From the NCBI RefSeq assembly GCF_030161375.1, contig NZ_BSSQ01000011.1:129041-193040 (forward strand): 64,000 nucleotides of DNA, written 5' to 3'. A model generated the notes under the pieces. It was not told the origin of the DNA and did not search any database. It was given only the letters and a program-made list of their open reading frames with translations. Positions 26,880 to 35,989 of this stretch are shown piece by piece. Source of the stretch: Paenibacillus glycanilyticus. Lineage in GTDB: Bacteria > Bacillota > Bacilli > Paenibacillales > Paenibacillaceae. Both the position numbers and the translations under genes were made by a program. How positions within the stretch are numbered: position 1 is the first letter of the stretch; each line of letters opens with the position of its first letter.

Positions 26880-27836
26880 TTAGCTGGCTTGAGCCGGGCT
26901 GCTTACCGCGATATCCGAAGAGACGCCGCTGCCTTCAGTGGATTCGAGCACGGGCTTATAAGCGGCATCCACATAGGTCGATGCGCTGATTTCCGTAATG
27001 ACTTGCGGATACATTTTGTCCGGATCGGGCTGGACCGTCTCGACCGAGACGAAAGCTTGATCTCCCACGAAGGAGATGGAAGTGATCCGCAGGCCGTAAC
27101 CCGGATGCGGAGCTTGACCGGTTACCGTTACTTTATTAATGTCCTTGTTCACCGAAGTAACCGTCAGCTTAAGCTCTTGTACCGGCTGAACAACCGGCGT
27201 TGTTGGTGTTTTTTGGACAAACTCGAGACCGTCGTACAGCCAACCTGCCGCTGCGCTGCGGGTAATGGCTTGTTTCGGATAGAAGTTGTTTTTGCTATCA
27301 AGCGTTGCGATCTTCGAGATGAGAAGCTTCTGAACGCTGTCCATATAATCTTTGTTGACGTCTTTCTCGTCATTCAGCGTCATGTACATCTCGATGAAGG
27401 CATAATCGCCTTGCTTAAGAATGGCTTTGAACAAATGGTGGGCGAATTGCTCGCGTGTCATGGCATCGTTGGCTTTGACGTCTTTAGGTACTTCGAGGCC
27501 ATTGTACTGGGCAATGATGAACGCCTGGGAGTACCAAGCATCGTCTTTCAGATTCGTGTAGTAATCGGAAACTTTAGGTTCTTTGATGAAACGGATGTTG
27601 TCAATATTCAGATGAAAAGCTTTGACGAGCAGCGTCACGCCAGCGGCGTAGGTCAACTTCCCTTCGGAATTGAACTTATCGCCTTTCTCGCCGGAGATGA
27701 GCCCTTGCTTCTGCAAGGAATCAATCTTGGTTTTATTCGGATCTTTGCTCGTATCGCTGAATGCAAATACGGTTTGTCCCAAAGTAAAGACAAGCAGTAT
27801 GGATAGGGCTAGCAATAGAAATGATTTACGTTTCAT
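26880..27836 (-). CDS. Exported SLH-domain protein
   Basis: A 318-aa protein with an N-terminal signal peptide (KRKSFLLLALSILLVFTLG, cleavage after VFAF/AFS). At least two degenerate S-layer-homology-type segments follow (about residues 30-130, KIDSLQKQGLISGEKGDKF... and MTREQFAHHLFKAI, and one ending ITRSAAAGWLYDGL at about 190-205). The C-terminal 100 residues form a beta-rich domain resembling PrcB-like regions; this is tentative. It should bind secondary cell-wall polymer. It stands alone, with its stop touching the shared terminator. Confidence 0.83.
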   Translation of the reverse strand: MKRKSFLLLALSILLVFTLGQTVFAFSDTSKDPNKTKIDSLQKQGLISGEKGDKFNSEGKLTYAAGVTLLVKAFHLNIDNIRFIKEPKVSDYYTNLKDDAWYSQAFIIAQYNGLEVPKDVKANDAMTREQFAHHLFKAILKQGDYAFIEMYMTLNDEKDVNKDYMDSVQKLLISKIATLDSKNNFYPKQAITRSAAAGWLYDGLEFVQKTPTTPVVQPVQELKLTVTSVNKDINKVTVTGQAPHPGYGLRITSISFVGDQAFVSVETVQPDPDKMYPQVITEISASTYVDAAYKPVLESTEGSGVSSDIAVSSPAQAS

Positions 27837-27933
27837 GCACGACTCTCCTCTTGTTTTGTAATTTTGCTATAGCATCTATAATAACGAAGCCAATATTGGT
27901 AATGTTGCACCAAATAGAGAAGAGTCATGCGAA

Positions 27934-28749
27934 TTACGGGTTTAAACTTTTGTGAACAAGCAGCTGCTTGATGGCAGGGAGGCAAGAAGATGGCTCAAAG
28001 CCAAATTCCTCTCTCATCCGCCGGATCGCGATGGGGTGGTAACGGAAACGGACTGCGGCAGGAGCAAACTTGAGCTCAAACGGCATTACTTGTGCCCAAG
28101 CATCAAATAGCTGCTGATTCGCAAGATTATGTCCGCTAGCCACGTTATAAATAAAATGTTGTCCGTTTAGCGCAATTTGCACAAGCGCCTCCACGACATC
28201 ATCAATGCGAATATAATCCTTCTCCGAATCGAGTGTGGAATGCAAAGTAACTTCGCCTCGGCTTATAATATCGTCCATGACGGAATAAATAAAATTGCTG
28301 GAGCGGAAGTCATCGCCAACAACGTTGGACAATCTTGCCACGCGCACATGGGCACGGCCGGAGTTCAGGCAGACCGATTCGCCAAGCAGCTTTGACAGGG
28401 CGTAAATGTCTTCGCGTTCATTTGGATTGACTAGGAGCGGGGCATCCTCATCCGTACACTCCGCCCGGTGGTATAGCCTGGTTGTGGATAGATACAGCAA
28501 GGAATCGAACTCGGCAGACCGAAGCAGCTTGCTTATGTAGCCGGTATGGGCTTCAACGACATCATAAGGCCTGGAACGGAAATCGGAGGTAATGCCGGCA
28601 CAATAGAAGAGATGGCCTAATGGCTTGGCGTATACATCGGGATCCACTTTTTCCGGACAATACACATCGTATCCGTTCTTGCTCAGCTGGGCTGCGAGAT
28701 GGGAGCCGACAAAACCTCTTGCACCGATTACGGTTGCTTTCTTCGTCAT
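27934..28749 (-). CDS. NAD-dependent sugar epimerase/reductase (SDR)
   Basis: A 271-aa extended short-chain dehydrogenase. The Rossmann motif VIGARGFVGSHLA is at the N-terminus. A YALSKLLGE motif supplies the Tyr/Lys pair (YxxxK with ALSK spacing), and FIYNVASGHN lies toward the end. It is probably a 4-ketoreductase or epimerase acting on a CDP-deoxysugar, from its position as last gene of the CDP-hexose cluster. The start at 28749 has GAGAGGAG upstream and overlaps the acyltransferase stop (ATGA). The longer frame upstream of this start is overlap with the previous gene. Confidence 0.83.
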   Translation of the reverse strand: MTKKATVIGARGFVGSHLAAQLSKNGYDVYCPEKVDPDVYAKPLGHLFYCAGITSDFRSRPYDVVEAHTGYISKLLRSAEFDSLLYLSTTRLYHRAECTDEDAPLLVNPNEREDIYALSKLLGESVCLNSGRAHVRVARLSNVVGDDFRSSNFIYSVMDDIISRGEVTLHSTLDSEKDYIRIDDVVEALVQIALNGQHFIYNVASGHNLANQQLFDAWAQVMPFELKFAPAAVRFRYHPIAIRRMREEFGFEPSSCLPAIKQLLVHKSLNP

Positions 28750-29234
28750 GAACGAGCTCCTCTCCGCTCTAGCGGATTGCCTGCATATATCCCGTAAGCT
28801 TCGAGCGTTCCCCGGACTAGCGACCCCGCTCCGATTACGGCTCCTCTCCCGATGTGGGTCCCGTCGAGAATCACGCAGTTCGCTCCGATCCATACATCTT
28901 CTTCGAGGATGATCCCGCCTTTACCGGGAAGGAAACCTTGTTCGCGGATTAAACGGCTGCGGTCCCGATAGGCATGATTAACGGGAGCAAAGGTGCAGTT
29001 AGCCGCAATAAGCGCGTTGTCGCCAATCTGCACGCCATTGCCTGAATATATGACGGTACCGGAGTTGATAAACACGTGATGGCCAATGGCGATATCTCCC
29101 GATCCTCCCGCAAACTTAACTTTTACAAAGGCATCGATCATCGAATGCTCGCCAACGATCAACTTGCTGCCTCGGTTGGAGGTTTCGAGATCGCATAACG
29201 ATGATATAGCCGCCGATTCAGAGATGAAGTGCAT
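28746..29234 (-). CDS. Hexapeptide-repeat O-acyltransferase
   Basis: A 162-aa left-handed beta-helix acyltransferase of the maltose-O-acetyltransferase/WbbJ type. Hexapeptide turns run from about residue 40 to 150, with the FAPVNHAYRD catalytic-His segment and the VWIGANCVILDGTHIGRGAV coil near the C-terminus. It probably O-acetylates the deoxysugar or glycan made by this cluster. I chose the ATG at 29234, 8 nt after GGAG. It overlaps the end of the RmlC-like gene by 17 nt and is coupled to the downstream SDR. Confidence 0.85.
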   Translation of the reverse strand: MHFISESAAISSLCDLETSNRGSKLIVGEHSMIDAFVKVKFAGGSGDIAIGHHVFINSGTVIYSGNGVQIGDNALIAANCTFAPVNHAYRDRSRLIREQGFLPGKGGIILEEDVWIGANCVILDGTHIGRGAVIGAGSLVRGTLEAYGIYAGNPLERRGARS

Positions 29235-29766
29235 AGTCATCGCTCCACGGCGCAAGATGGGCATCCCGCTCGCTAATGACAGGATCATCGTAAATCCAGC
29301 TAATGTTGAAGGCAGAATCATCGTAGCGGATACCGTTCTGAACATTGGGGTCATAGATGCCGGACATATGGTAATACAACGTGGAATGGGGCTCTAACGT
29401 CTGAAAGCCATGGGCATAGCCGGGAGGAATATAAAGCATATGATGATTGTCGCCGCTAAGCTTGAAGGCTTCCCATTGCTTATAGGTTTTGGATCCTTTC
29501 CGAATATCAACAACAACGTCATAGACACTTCCTTGTATGCATTGAATCATCTTGGATTCCGCGAACGGGAGGTTCTGAAAATGCATGCCCCGAATCGTCC
29601 CTTGATGAATATTGCTCGAAATGCTCCACTGCTGGAAGTTTTCTTCAAGCCCCCGTTCTTTGAAGGCATTACGGCAGAACGCCCTGGCAAAATACCCTCG
29701 ATTATCGGTTAATTGCTCCGGCTCGATGTAATAAACGCCTTCAAGCGATGTTTCATGAAACCGCAT
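29218..29766 (-). CDS. RmlC-like dTDP/CDP-4-keto-6-deoxyhexose epimerase
   Basis: A 182-aa cupin of the RmlC/RfbC family. The sequence has DNRGYFARAF, GTIRGMHFQ with the catalytic His, DVVVDIRKGSKTY, and YIPPGYAHGFQTLE with conserved His and Tyr residues. Because it follows rfbF and rfbG, its substrate is more likely a CDP-4-keto sugar than the dTDP sugar. The start at 29766 follows GAGAGGAG. The rhamnose genes rmlA/B/D are not in this window. Confidence 0.85.
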   Translation of the reverse strand: MRFHETSLEGVYYIEPEQLTDNRGYFARAFCRNAFKERGLEENFQQWSISSNIHQGTIRGMHFQNLPFAESKMIQCIQGSVYDVVVDIRKGSKTYKQWEAFKLSGDNHHMLYIPPGYAHGFQTLEPHSTLYYHMSGIYDPNVQNGIRYDDSAFNISWIYDDPVISERDAHLAPWSDDYALHL

Positions 29767-29783
29767 AGGCTTCCCATCTCCTC

Positions 29784-31016
29784 TCAATAGATCACAAGCT
29801 GAGGAATGCAAACGACGAGTTTAGCGCCCCATTCCCGCGTATAATGTAGCTCCTGCTCGATTTCATCTTTTAAATTCCAAGGCAGAATGAGGATGTAATC
29901 CGGTTTTGTCTCTTGAATGGTAGCCGGGGCATAAATAGGGATCCGGCTGCCGGGCATATATAAGCCTTGTTTATACGGATTTTTATCCACGGCATAACGG
30001 ATATAGTCGGTTCCAACCCCTAAGTAGTTGAACAGGGTATTGCCTTTGGCGGGTGCACCGTATGCGGCAACTTGCTTGCCTTCGCGGGATGCCTGGAACA
30101 AAAACCGATACACCTGTTCCTTGACGGTTTTTACTTGTTCCGGGAAGCGGGCATAGGTACTGACTTCCTGAAGGCCGTAAGTAATTTCCTCGCGCATAAC
30201 TTCAGTTACGCGTGGAGTAACGGCTTGTTTGGTATTCTCGGCATGTCTTGCGAATACGCGGAGAGAACCGCCATGCGTTGGCCATTGCTCCACGTCATAC
30301 ACCGTTAAGCCATACCTCTCAAACAGATGACAAACGCTTAGAAGAGAAAAGTAGGAGAAATGCTCATGGTAAATCGTATCGAATTGCCGGTCTATCATTA
30401 ATCGCAGCAGATGCGGGAATTCCAGCGTAATGGTGCCTTCGGGAGATAGCAGCTCTTTGAGGCCAGCGACAAAATCCTGCAAGGCCGGAACATGAGCAAG
30501 CACGTTATTGCCGATAACGAGATCCGCTTTGCCACGCTCCATGGCTAGTTGTTTGGCGAAAGCAAGCGTGAAAAATTGAGAGAGGGTCGAAATGCCTTTA
30601 TCTTCCGCATGCTTAGCTATATTGCGGGCTGGCTCGATTCCGAGCACCGGAATGTTGTGCGGGAGGAAATACTGCAATAAATAACCGTCGTTGCTTGCGA
30701 TCTCTACGACCGAGGATGAGTGATCCAAAGACAAGCGGGGGATCATCGTATCCACGTAGTTTTTTGCATGGACCAGCCAGCTGGAAGAATAAGAACTGAA
30801 ATAAGCGTATTCTTCAAAGATGTCTTGAGGCGACTCGAATTGTTCCAATTGAACGAGCAGGCATATCTCGCAGACAAATACCCGCAGCGGATAATAAGGT
30901 ATTCCTTGATTTAACTGTTCCGGGCGGAGGAAGTTGTTGGAGAGGGGCGAAGTCCGCAAATCAACGAACAAATGGCGAAGGGAATTGCCGCAAGATCGGC
31001 ACAAGGTGTCAGCCAA
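29784..31016 (-). CDS. Sugar C-methyltransferase (SAM-dependent)
   Basis: A 410-aa protein with the three-part layout of NDP-sugar 3-C-methyltransferases. An N-terminal zinc-binding domain has CRSCG (6-10) and CEICLL (49-54). The central Rossmann SAM domain has VVEIASNDGYLLQYF and VIGNNVLAHVPAL, and the C-terminal C-methyltransferase domain has YGAPAKGNTLFNYLG. The acceptor is expected to be a 4-keto-deoxysugar from RfbG. Its start overlaps the rfbG stop by 8 nt. Confidence 0.87.
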   Translation of the reverse strand: MADTLCRSCGNSLRHLFVDLRTSPLSNNFLRPEQLNQGIPYYPLRVFVCEICLLVQLEQFESPQDIFEEYAYFSSYSSSWLVHAKNYVDTMIPRLSLDHSSSVVEIASNDGYLLQYFLPHNIPVLGIEPARNIAKHAEDKGISTLSQFFTLAFAKQLAMERGKADLVIGNNVLAHVPALQDFVAGLKELLSPEGTITLEFPHLLRLMIDRQFDTIYHEHFSYFSLLSVCHLFERYGLTVYDVEQWPTHGGSLRVFARHAENTKQAVTPRVTEVMREEITYGLQEVSTYARFPEQVKTVKEQVYRFLFQASREGKQVAAYGAPAKGNTLFNYLGVGTDYIRYAVDKNPYKQGLYMPGSRIPIYAPATIQETKPDYILILPWNLKDEIEQELHYTREWGAKLVVCIPQLVIY

Positions 31017-32070
31017 CAGAGTTCACCTCCAACTGCTCGTATTGCGTGATTTGCCCGAGAGTAAAAGCGTTCATATTCTCTCCGTTATAATAGGCGCGGT
31101 ACCAGTCACTTGTCCAAGCTATCGTCTCGTCAAAGGATAATCGGGAATGCCAGCCAAGCATATTCCGGGCTTTATCGGATTGAAGAAGCAGCGTATTTGT
31201 TTCATGCGGCTGCTCGCTGTTGTCATAGGTAAATAGCGGGAGATTTCCCCATTGCCGGATGAGCCGGGAGGCCAATTCGCCTACGGATATGCCTTGACCC
31301 GTAGTTTGACCGAAATTCCACGCTCCCCCGAACTTCTCGTCTTCCCATAGTTTTTCAGCCAGAAGGAGATAGCCATGCAGCGGCTCGAGCACATGTTGCC
31401 AAGGACGGATTGCGTGGGGATTCCGAAGAACAGGCGATTGTCCTGATGTGATGCTGCGAACAAGGTCCGGGACAATCCGGTCGGGCGCCCAATCTCCGCC
31501 GCCGATTACATTGCCTGCACGCGCTGTGACCACCCGTTTGCCGAGCGGCGCAAGAAAGGCATCGCGATAACTGCTGGTGATTAACTCCGAACAGGCTTTA
31601 CTGGCGCTATATGCATCATACCCGCCTAACCGGTCCTCTTCCGTATAACCGGACAATGTCTCTTTATTCTCATAGACCTTATCCGTCGTAATGTTAACGA
31701 TAACTTTCGTAGCAGGTGAATGCCGCGAGGCATCCAGCAGAGCAGCCGTACCGTAAGCATTGGTCAAGAACGTGCCAAGCGGGTCTTGATAGCTGGCCCG
31801 GACAAGCGCTTGCGCGGCAAGATGGAAGACGATATCGGGCTGCTGATCGGTTATTGCCTTCGACACGGCAGCGGCATTTGTAATATCTCCTTCAACGGAA
31901 GTGAGTTCAAGCGATAGACAAGCGGCCAGATTCGGCGCTTCGGAAGCGGGAAGAGAGAAGCCGGTTACTTCCGCGCCCAGATGTTGCAGCCATGCGCATA
32001 ACCAACTTCCTTTAAAGCCGGTATGGCCGGTGACGAGCACTTTTTTGCCAGACCAGAATCGATTCATCAT
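31009..32070 (-). CDS. rfbG: CDP-glucose 4,6-dehydratase
   Basis: A 353-aa extended SDR. The NAD motif is VTGHTGFKGSWLCAWL, the active-site region includes NITTDKVYENKE, and the Tyr/Lys pair is in YDAYSASKACSELI. It converts CDP-glucose to CDP-4-keto-6-deoxyglucose. The ATG at 32070 overlaps the rfbF TGA (ATGA arrangement), so translation is coupled. A longer in-frame start at 32106 lies inside rfbF. Confidence 0.93.
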   Translation of the reverse strand: MMNRFWSGKKVLVTGHTGFKGSWLCAWLQHLGAEVTGFSLPASEAPNLAACLSLELTSVEGDITNAAAVSKAITDQQPDIVFHLAAQALVRASYQDPLGTFLTNAYGTAALLDASRHSPATKVIVNITTDKVYENKETLSGYTEEDRLGGYDAYSASKACSELITSSYRDAFLAPLGKRVVTARAGNVIGGGDWAPDRIVPDLVRSITSGQSPVLRNPHAIRPWQHVLEPLHGYLLLAEKLWEDEKFGGAWNFGQTTGQGISVGELASRLIRQWGNLPLFTYDNSEQPHETNTLLLQSDKARNMLGWHSRLSFDETIAWTSDWYRAYYNGENMNAFTLGQITQYEQLEVNSVG

Positions 32071-32837
32071 TTCCACACCTTCCAAGGTGCATTTCCTTTG
32101 TTCCACAGCTCGTTAAGCTTGTTCTTGTCTCTAAGCGTATCCATCGGATGCCAGAAACCCTGATGCTGATAGACGGCTAATTCCCCAAACGAAGCTAGCG
32201 ATTCCAAAGGTCCATGCTCCCAAACCGTTTCATCGTCGCGGATCAAATCAATGACCTTTGGTTCCAGGACAAAAAATCCGCCATTAATCCAATGCTTGTC
32301 ATGATGCGGTTTCTCCTTGAAGGATAGGGCTTGTTGATCTTCGATCTCCAAGATGCCGTACCGCATGCCGGGATTAACGGCGGTTACGGTAGCAAGTTTG
32401 CCTTTGCTCTGGTGCAGGGAGATTAGGTCGCTGATCTGAATGTCTCCGACGCCGTCGCCATAGGTGAAACAGAAGGCGTCATCACCGATATAAGGGGCTA
32501 GCCGTTTCAGTCTGCCGCCTGTCATGGCATGTTCCCCGGTATCCACGATGGTAATCTTCCAAGGTTCGGCTTTGGAATTCATCAAGGTGACCCGGTTATC
32601 GGACAGGTCAAAGTGCACGTCGGATTGATGAAGATAATAATTCATGAAGTATTCTTTTATGTAATAGGACTTGTATCCGGCTGCGATAATGAAATCGTTA
32701 ATGCCGAAATGCGAATAAATTTTCATAATATGCCATAAAATCGGCTTGCCGCCAATCTCGACCATCGGCTTCGGTTTGGAGACCGTTTCTTCGGATAGGC
32801 GGCTTCCGAGTCCGCCGGCAAGGATAACAGCTTTCAC
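32067..32837 (-). CDS. rfbF: Glucose-1-phosphate cytidylyltransferase
   Basis: A 256-aa nucleotidyltransferase. The N-terminal pattern AVILAGGLGSRLSEET...KPKPMVEIGGKPILWHI is the cytidylyltransferase signature, and YGDGVGDI is the metal-binding Asp motif. It makes CDP-glucose for RfbG. It lies directly upstream of rfbG with a 4-nt overlap, as in other CDP-hexose loci. Confidence 0.94.
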   Translation of the reverse strand: MKAVILAGGLGSRLSEETVSKPKPMVEIGGKPILWHIMKIYSHFGINDFIIAAGYKSYYIKEYFMNYYLHQSDVHFDLSDNRVTLMNSKAEPWKITIVDTGEHAMTGGRLKRLAPYIGDDAFCFTYGDGVGDIQISDLISLHQSKGKLATVTAVNPGMRYGILEIEDQQALSFKEKPHHDKHWINGGFFVLEPKVIDLIRDDETVWEHGPLESLASFGELAVYQHQGFWHPMDTLRDKNKLNELWNKGNAPWKVWK

Positions 32838-32870
32838 GCGGGAAACCTCCCTAGGGCTGCATTGGCAGCT

Positions 32871-33992
32871 TCAATTCGTTACAAGATGGCCGGATGGCAG
32901 CAAATAGTTCGCTAGACTGACGCCGGAACGTTCAAATTCCGAATAGCCATGCTCGAATAAAATATAGTCGAACTGCTCGCCGGCGAGCAGCCATTTCAGA
33001 TCGGCGACCGTCTCATAATAGAAGCTCCGCTCCGATACCGTGCGGAGGTCGACCATATATTTTTCCTGATTGGACAAGCTGGTTAGCCTGACTTCCGAGG
33101 CCCCTTGTTGCTCAAGGAAAGTTTTGAAGGCGAGCGGGGTTGCCCCAATACAGCAATTAATGGCGAGCAGGGAAACGGATGCTTTAGGCGACCATCGGGC
33201 CTTCAACTCTTCGACGAGCTGCATATTCGGCAGCCCTTCGGTCCACGAATCGATGCCGTATTTATCATGGAAGATTTGCCTGCTGACCTGCAGGGAGTTG
33301 TGTTGCCGCTGATCGATGCCGGTAGTAACCGAACCATGGTGGTAAATAAACGTGTCGCCCGCAAAGATAAGCTTATAGCCGGCTCTTCGGTACCGGTAGC
33401 TGATGTCGTCGTCGCCAAACTCTCCGAAATAGAAGCGGGAATCGTATCCTCCAATCTCGCGCAGTCTTTCCGTTTGGGAGAAGAGAATAACAGGCATAAG
33501 CCGAATCCTTTCTTCCCATTTGCGGGGATCCGAATGGTTGTAGGCTTTCGCCTGCAGCTGCATCTCCTCCAGCGTATGGAAGGGAAGGTTGATTTGCTGA
33601 TAGTTGCTGACATAATTGGCTCCCGGCGATACAAATCCGATTCGCGAATCAGATTCGATGCAGGTTAACAGGTTGGGCAGCCAGTCTGCCGTCAAGATCA
33701 TATCATTGCTGATTAGAGCAATGTATTTACCTTGCGCTGCATTCATCCCTGCATTAAACCCGTTAACCGGACCGACATTCTCAAGCAGGTGAACGGCTCT
33801 GGCGCCCAGAATGGAATCGAAATAAGCCTGCGTGCCGTCTGAGGAACCGTTGTTCACAAGAATGAATTCATTGCCTTCCATTGGCGTATGCAACAGCAAG
33901 CTGTCGATGCAGCGTTTCGTAGTCTCAAGATGGTTGTAGGCAAGGATGACTATGCTTACGAGCGGTTGCACGGGTTCTGGCAGAAGGATCAC
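32871..33992 (-). CDS. Family 2 glycosyltransferase with extra C-terminal domain
   Basis: A 373-aa protein. The N-terminal GT-A domain (about 10-240) has VSIVILAYNH, LVNNGSSDGT, a DxD-like SNDM site, and the acceptor-region FGEFGDDDISYRYRRAGY. The C-terminal 110 residues form a separate region that I do not recognise; it may be a degenerate methyltransferase-like fold. The start is taken as GTG at 33992 with GGAAGA upstream, because the ATG nearby is out of frame. It is the first gene of the glycan cluster and may add the branched CDP sugar. Confidence 0.8.
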   Translation of the reverse strand: MILLPEPVQPLVSIVILAYNHLETTKRCIDSLLLHTPMEGNEFILVNNGSSDGTQAYFDSILGARAVHLLENVGPVNGFNAGMNAAQGKYIALISNDMILTADWLPNLLTCIESDSRIGFVSPGANYVSNYQQINLPFHTLEEMQLQAKAYNHSDPRKWEERIRLMPVILFSQTERLREIGGYDSRFYFGEFGDDDISYRYRRAGYKLIFAGDTFIYHHGSVTTGIDQRQHNSLQVSRQIFHDKYGIDSWTEGLPNMQLVEELKARWSPKASVSLLAINCCIGATPLAFKTFLEQQGASEVRLTSLSNQEKYMVDLRTVSERSFYYETVADLKWLLAGEQFDYILFEHGYSEFERSGVSLANYLLPSGHLVTN

Positions 33993-34028
33993 CTCATTTC
34001 TTCCAACTGTTAAATTGTATTTTTTGGA

Positions 34029-34055
34029 ATGAAAAAAAGACCTTTGCAGGTCTTT
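34029..34055 (-). terminator. Terminator of the CDF transporter gene
   Basis: AAAGACCT (34036-34043) pairs with AGGTCTTT (34048-34055) around TTGC; on the minus strand a T-run follows. Confidence 0.85.
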
Positions 34056-34063
34056 CGCGAGGG

Positions 34064-34996
34064 TTATTGCGGATCATCTATATACCATGGATTCAGATGA
34101 ATCAATACTTCTTCCACATCCGGATGATGATGGAGAATCGTTTGTTTGATTTTGCGGGAGACATCATGTCCTTCCTGAATGCTCATCTCGCCGGGCACGC
34201 CCACGCGGATATCGATCATCACATATTGGCCAAATTCTCTGGCGCGGATCCGGTCAATTCGTTTCACCTCGGGAATAGAAAACACAAGGCGCTCGTAATC
34301 AAGCAGTTTTTCCGGGGATACGGCTTTCTCCATTAATACATCGACGGCTTCTTTGCCCATATGGTATGCGAGTTTTAAGACAAAATAAGCAACCACAATT
34401 CCCGCAGCCGCATCGCCATAGCTCAAGAAAGCAATATCGTTCCGCTCTCCGACAATAGCGGCGCCAATCCCGATTACCGCGGCGATTGATGCATAGACAT
34501 CCGCCAGATGATCGTAAGCTGTCGCTTCAAGGCTTTTGCTTGTTGTCGTTTTGCTAATTCTCATGCAATATACATACAGCCACAGCTTCCAGAACAGCGA
34601 GACGACGGCAGCTGCGAATGCAACAAGGCTGGCTTCCCCAGCCGGGTGGAAGAACGATTCAAACGAATGATAAGCGATAAATAAAGCTGCAATCACCATG
34701 ATGATGGCGACCATCGCAGATCCGATCAGCTCGCTTTTGCCGTGGCCGTACGGGTGATCTTCATCGGCGGGTTTTTGCGCAACCTTTGCCGCGCCTAATG
34801 CGGCTGCCGTAGCAATAACGTCGCCGGCATTATGTACTCCGTCCGCGATTAACACCTGGCTCTTGAACATGAGGCCTACTATGAGTTTAATGCCGGTAAG
34901 AATCAGATTGCTGAATAAGCTGATCCAGATGGCAAATACGTTCGAGGAAACTTTAGAATCTGACCCTTTGGCCACTTTAGAATCGGACTCGCTCAC
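34064..34996 (-). CDS. Cation diffusion facilitator family metal transporter
   Basis: A 310-aa CDF exporter of the YdfM/MamB-like group. Six TM segments span about residues 20-215. Site A is built from DGVHNAGDV in TM2 and a YDHLADVYAS-type HxxxD in TM5, and HPYGHGKSE lies in the loop. A cytosolic ferredoxin-like domain (about 220-300) ends in HHHPDVEEVLIHLNP. It probably exports Mn, Fe or Zn out of the cytosol. The N-terminus has an internal repeat (SDSKVAKGSDSKV). Confidence 0.92.
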   Translation of the reverse strand: MSESDSKVAKGSDSKVSSNVFAIWISLFSNLILTGIKLIVGLMFKSQVLIADGVHNAGDVIATAAALGAAKVAQKPADEDHPYGHGKSELIGSAMVAIIMVIAALFIAYHSFESFFHPAGEASLVAFAAAVVSLFWKLWLYVYCMRISKTTTSKSLEATAYDHLADVYASIAAVIGIGAAIVGERNDIAFLSYGDAAAGIVVAYFVLKLAYHMGKEAVDVLMEKAVSPEKLLDYERLVFSIPEVKRIDRIRAREFGQYVMIDIRVGVPGEMSIQEGHDVSRKIKQTILHHHPDVEEVLIHLNPWYIDDPQ

Positions 34997-35120
34997 CTAA
35001 TAAACCTCCATTGACGCATATTTAAAAACAACGACCCTTATCATATATGATGAAAGGCGTGTGGGTCTAGAGAAACAGTGTTGCAACGGGTCAAGACTTT
35101 TAGGCGAGGCGAAAAGGTGT

Positions 35121-35158
35121 CCAAATAAAAGGGAGGGAGCGCTTTGCTCCCTCCCTTT
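35121..35158 (-). terminator. Terminator of the small ORF at 35170
   Basis: AAAGGGAGGGAGC (35128-35140) pairs with GCTCCCTCCCTTT (35146-35158); a T-rich tail follows on the minus strand. Confidence 0.85.
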
Positions 35159-35169
35159 GTCTTGCAAAA

Positions 35170-35331
35170 TTATCGATGTTCAATCAGGTCGATCGCGCCA
35201 AGCACGACATGGGCTAGACCAAACCCAATAACACCGGTCCCCGCAAGCTTATACTTGCTTTTTTTGAGCAATGTTGCACCAGAGGCAGTCACAACGGTTC
35301 CAAGAACGGCAGGAATCAAACCTTCACGCAT
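35170..35331 (-). CDS. Small hydrophobic hypothetical protein (53 aa)
   Basis: Reading the minus strand from an ATG at 35331 gives 53 aa beginning MREGLIPAVLGTVVTASGA and ending DLIEHR. It has two short hydrophobic stretches, a basic KKSKYK turn between them, and a good ribosome site (GGAGTGATTGTT). A strong terminator follows its stop. Similar short proteins occur in Paenibacillus, from memory, without assigned function. The plus-strand frame here has no ribosome site. Confidence 0.7.
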   Translation of the reverse strand: MREGLIPAVLGTVVTASGATLLKKSKYKLAGTGVIGFGLAHVVLGAIDLIEHR

Positions 35332-35430
35332 AACAATCACTCCTTAGATGGTTTTGCAAGACGCTATAGTATGCGCGAAAAGATTAAGAACATACAAAAA
35401 AAACGTTGAGGAAGCTGTAATTTTCAAATA

Positions 35431-35459
35431 TTCGCAAATAGTTCGCTTCTTAGTATAAT
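35431..35459 (+). promoter_or_regulatory. Candidate promoter for the terminase small-subunit gene
   Basis: TTCGCA (35431-35436), a 17-bp spacer and TATAAT (35454-35459), about 50 bp before the ATG at 35508. Confidence 0.55.
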
Positions 35460-35507
35460 GTATACATCAATCATTGGAATTAATAGGATTATAGAGAGGT
35501 GAAAGAA

Positions 35508-35972
35508 ATGGCGTTAACAGCTAAACAACAAAGATTCGTAGAAGAGTATTTAATCGATCTGAACGCCACGCAAGCGGCGATTAGAGCGGGATATAGCATC
35601 AATACGGCAGCAGCGATCGGGTACGAGAATTTGGGGGAGGCAGATGTTTCCGCAGCCATTCAACAAGCCATAGCTGAACGCTCTAAAAGAACGCAAATCA
35701 CTGCGGATAGGGTGTTGAAAGAATACGCGAATATTGCCTTTAGCAATATGACCGATTTTCTGAAGGTGGAAGAACGAACGGGTAGAGATGAAGTAGGGAA
35801 TCCAATCTATTATAAAACAGTGACGATCTTAAATACGGAAAGCATTGATAAAGACAAGGTTAGAGCGATCTCGGAGATCAAACAAACGCGCGATGGGATT
35901 ACCATTAAGCTGCATGACAAGATAGGCGCTCTTGATTCGATAGCAAGACATTTGGGCATGTTTAAAGAATAA
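35508..35972 (+). CDS. Orphan phage terminase small subunit (XtmA/Terminase_2 type)
   Basis: A 154-aa protein starting MALTAKQQRFVEEYLIDLNATQAAIRAGYS, the typical N-terminal HTH of phage terminase small subunits, continuing to LDSIARHLGMFKE, the typical C-terminus. In phages it recognises pac/cos DNA for the large subunit. No large subunit, portal or other phage gene is nearby, so it is a remnant or a domesticated DNA-binding protein. The ATG at 35508 has AGAGAGGTG upstream. It lies just outside the left end of the tRNA-Val element. Confidence 0.88.
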   Translation: MALTAKQQRFVEEYLIDLNATQAAIRAGYSINTAAAIGYENLGEADVSAAIQQAIAERSKRTQITADRVLKEYANIAFSNMTDFLKVEERTGRDEVGNPIYYKTVTILNTESIDKDKVRAISEIKQTRDGITIKLHDKIGALDSIARHLGMFKE

Positions 35973-35989
35973 AGTACGTCAGTAATAAG

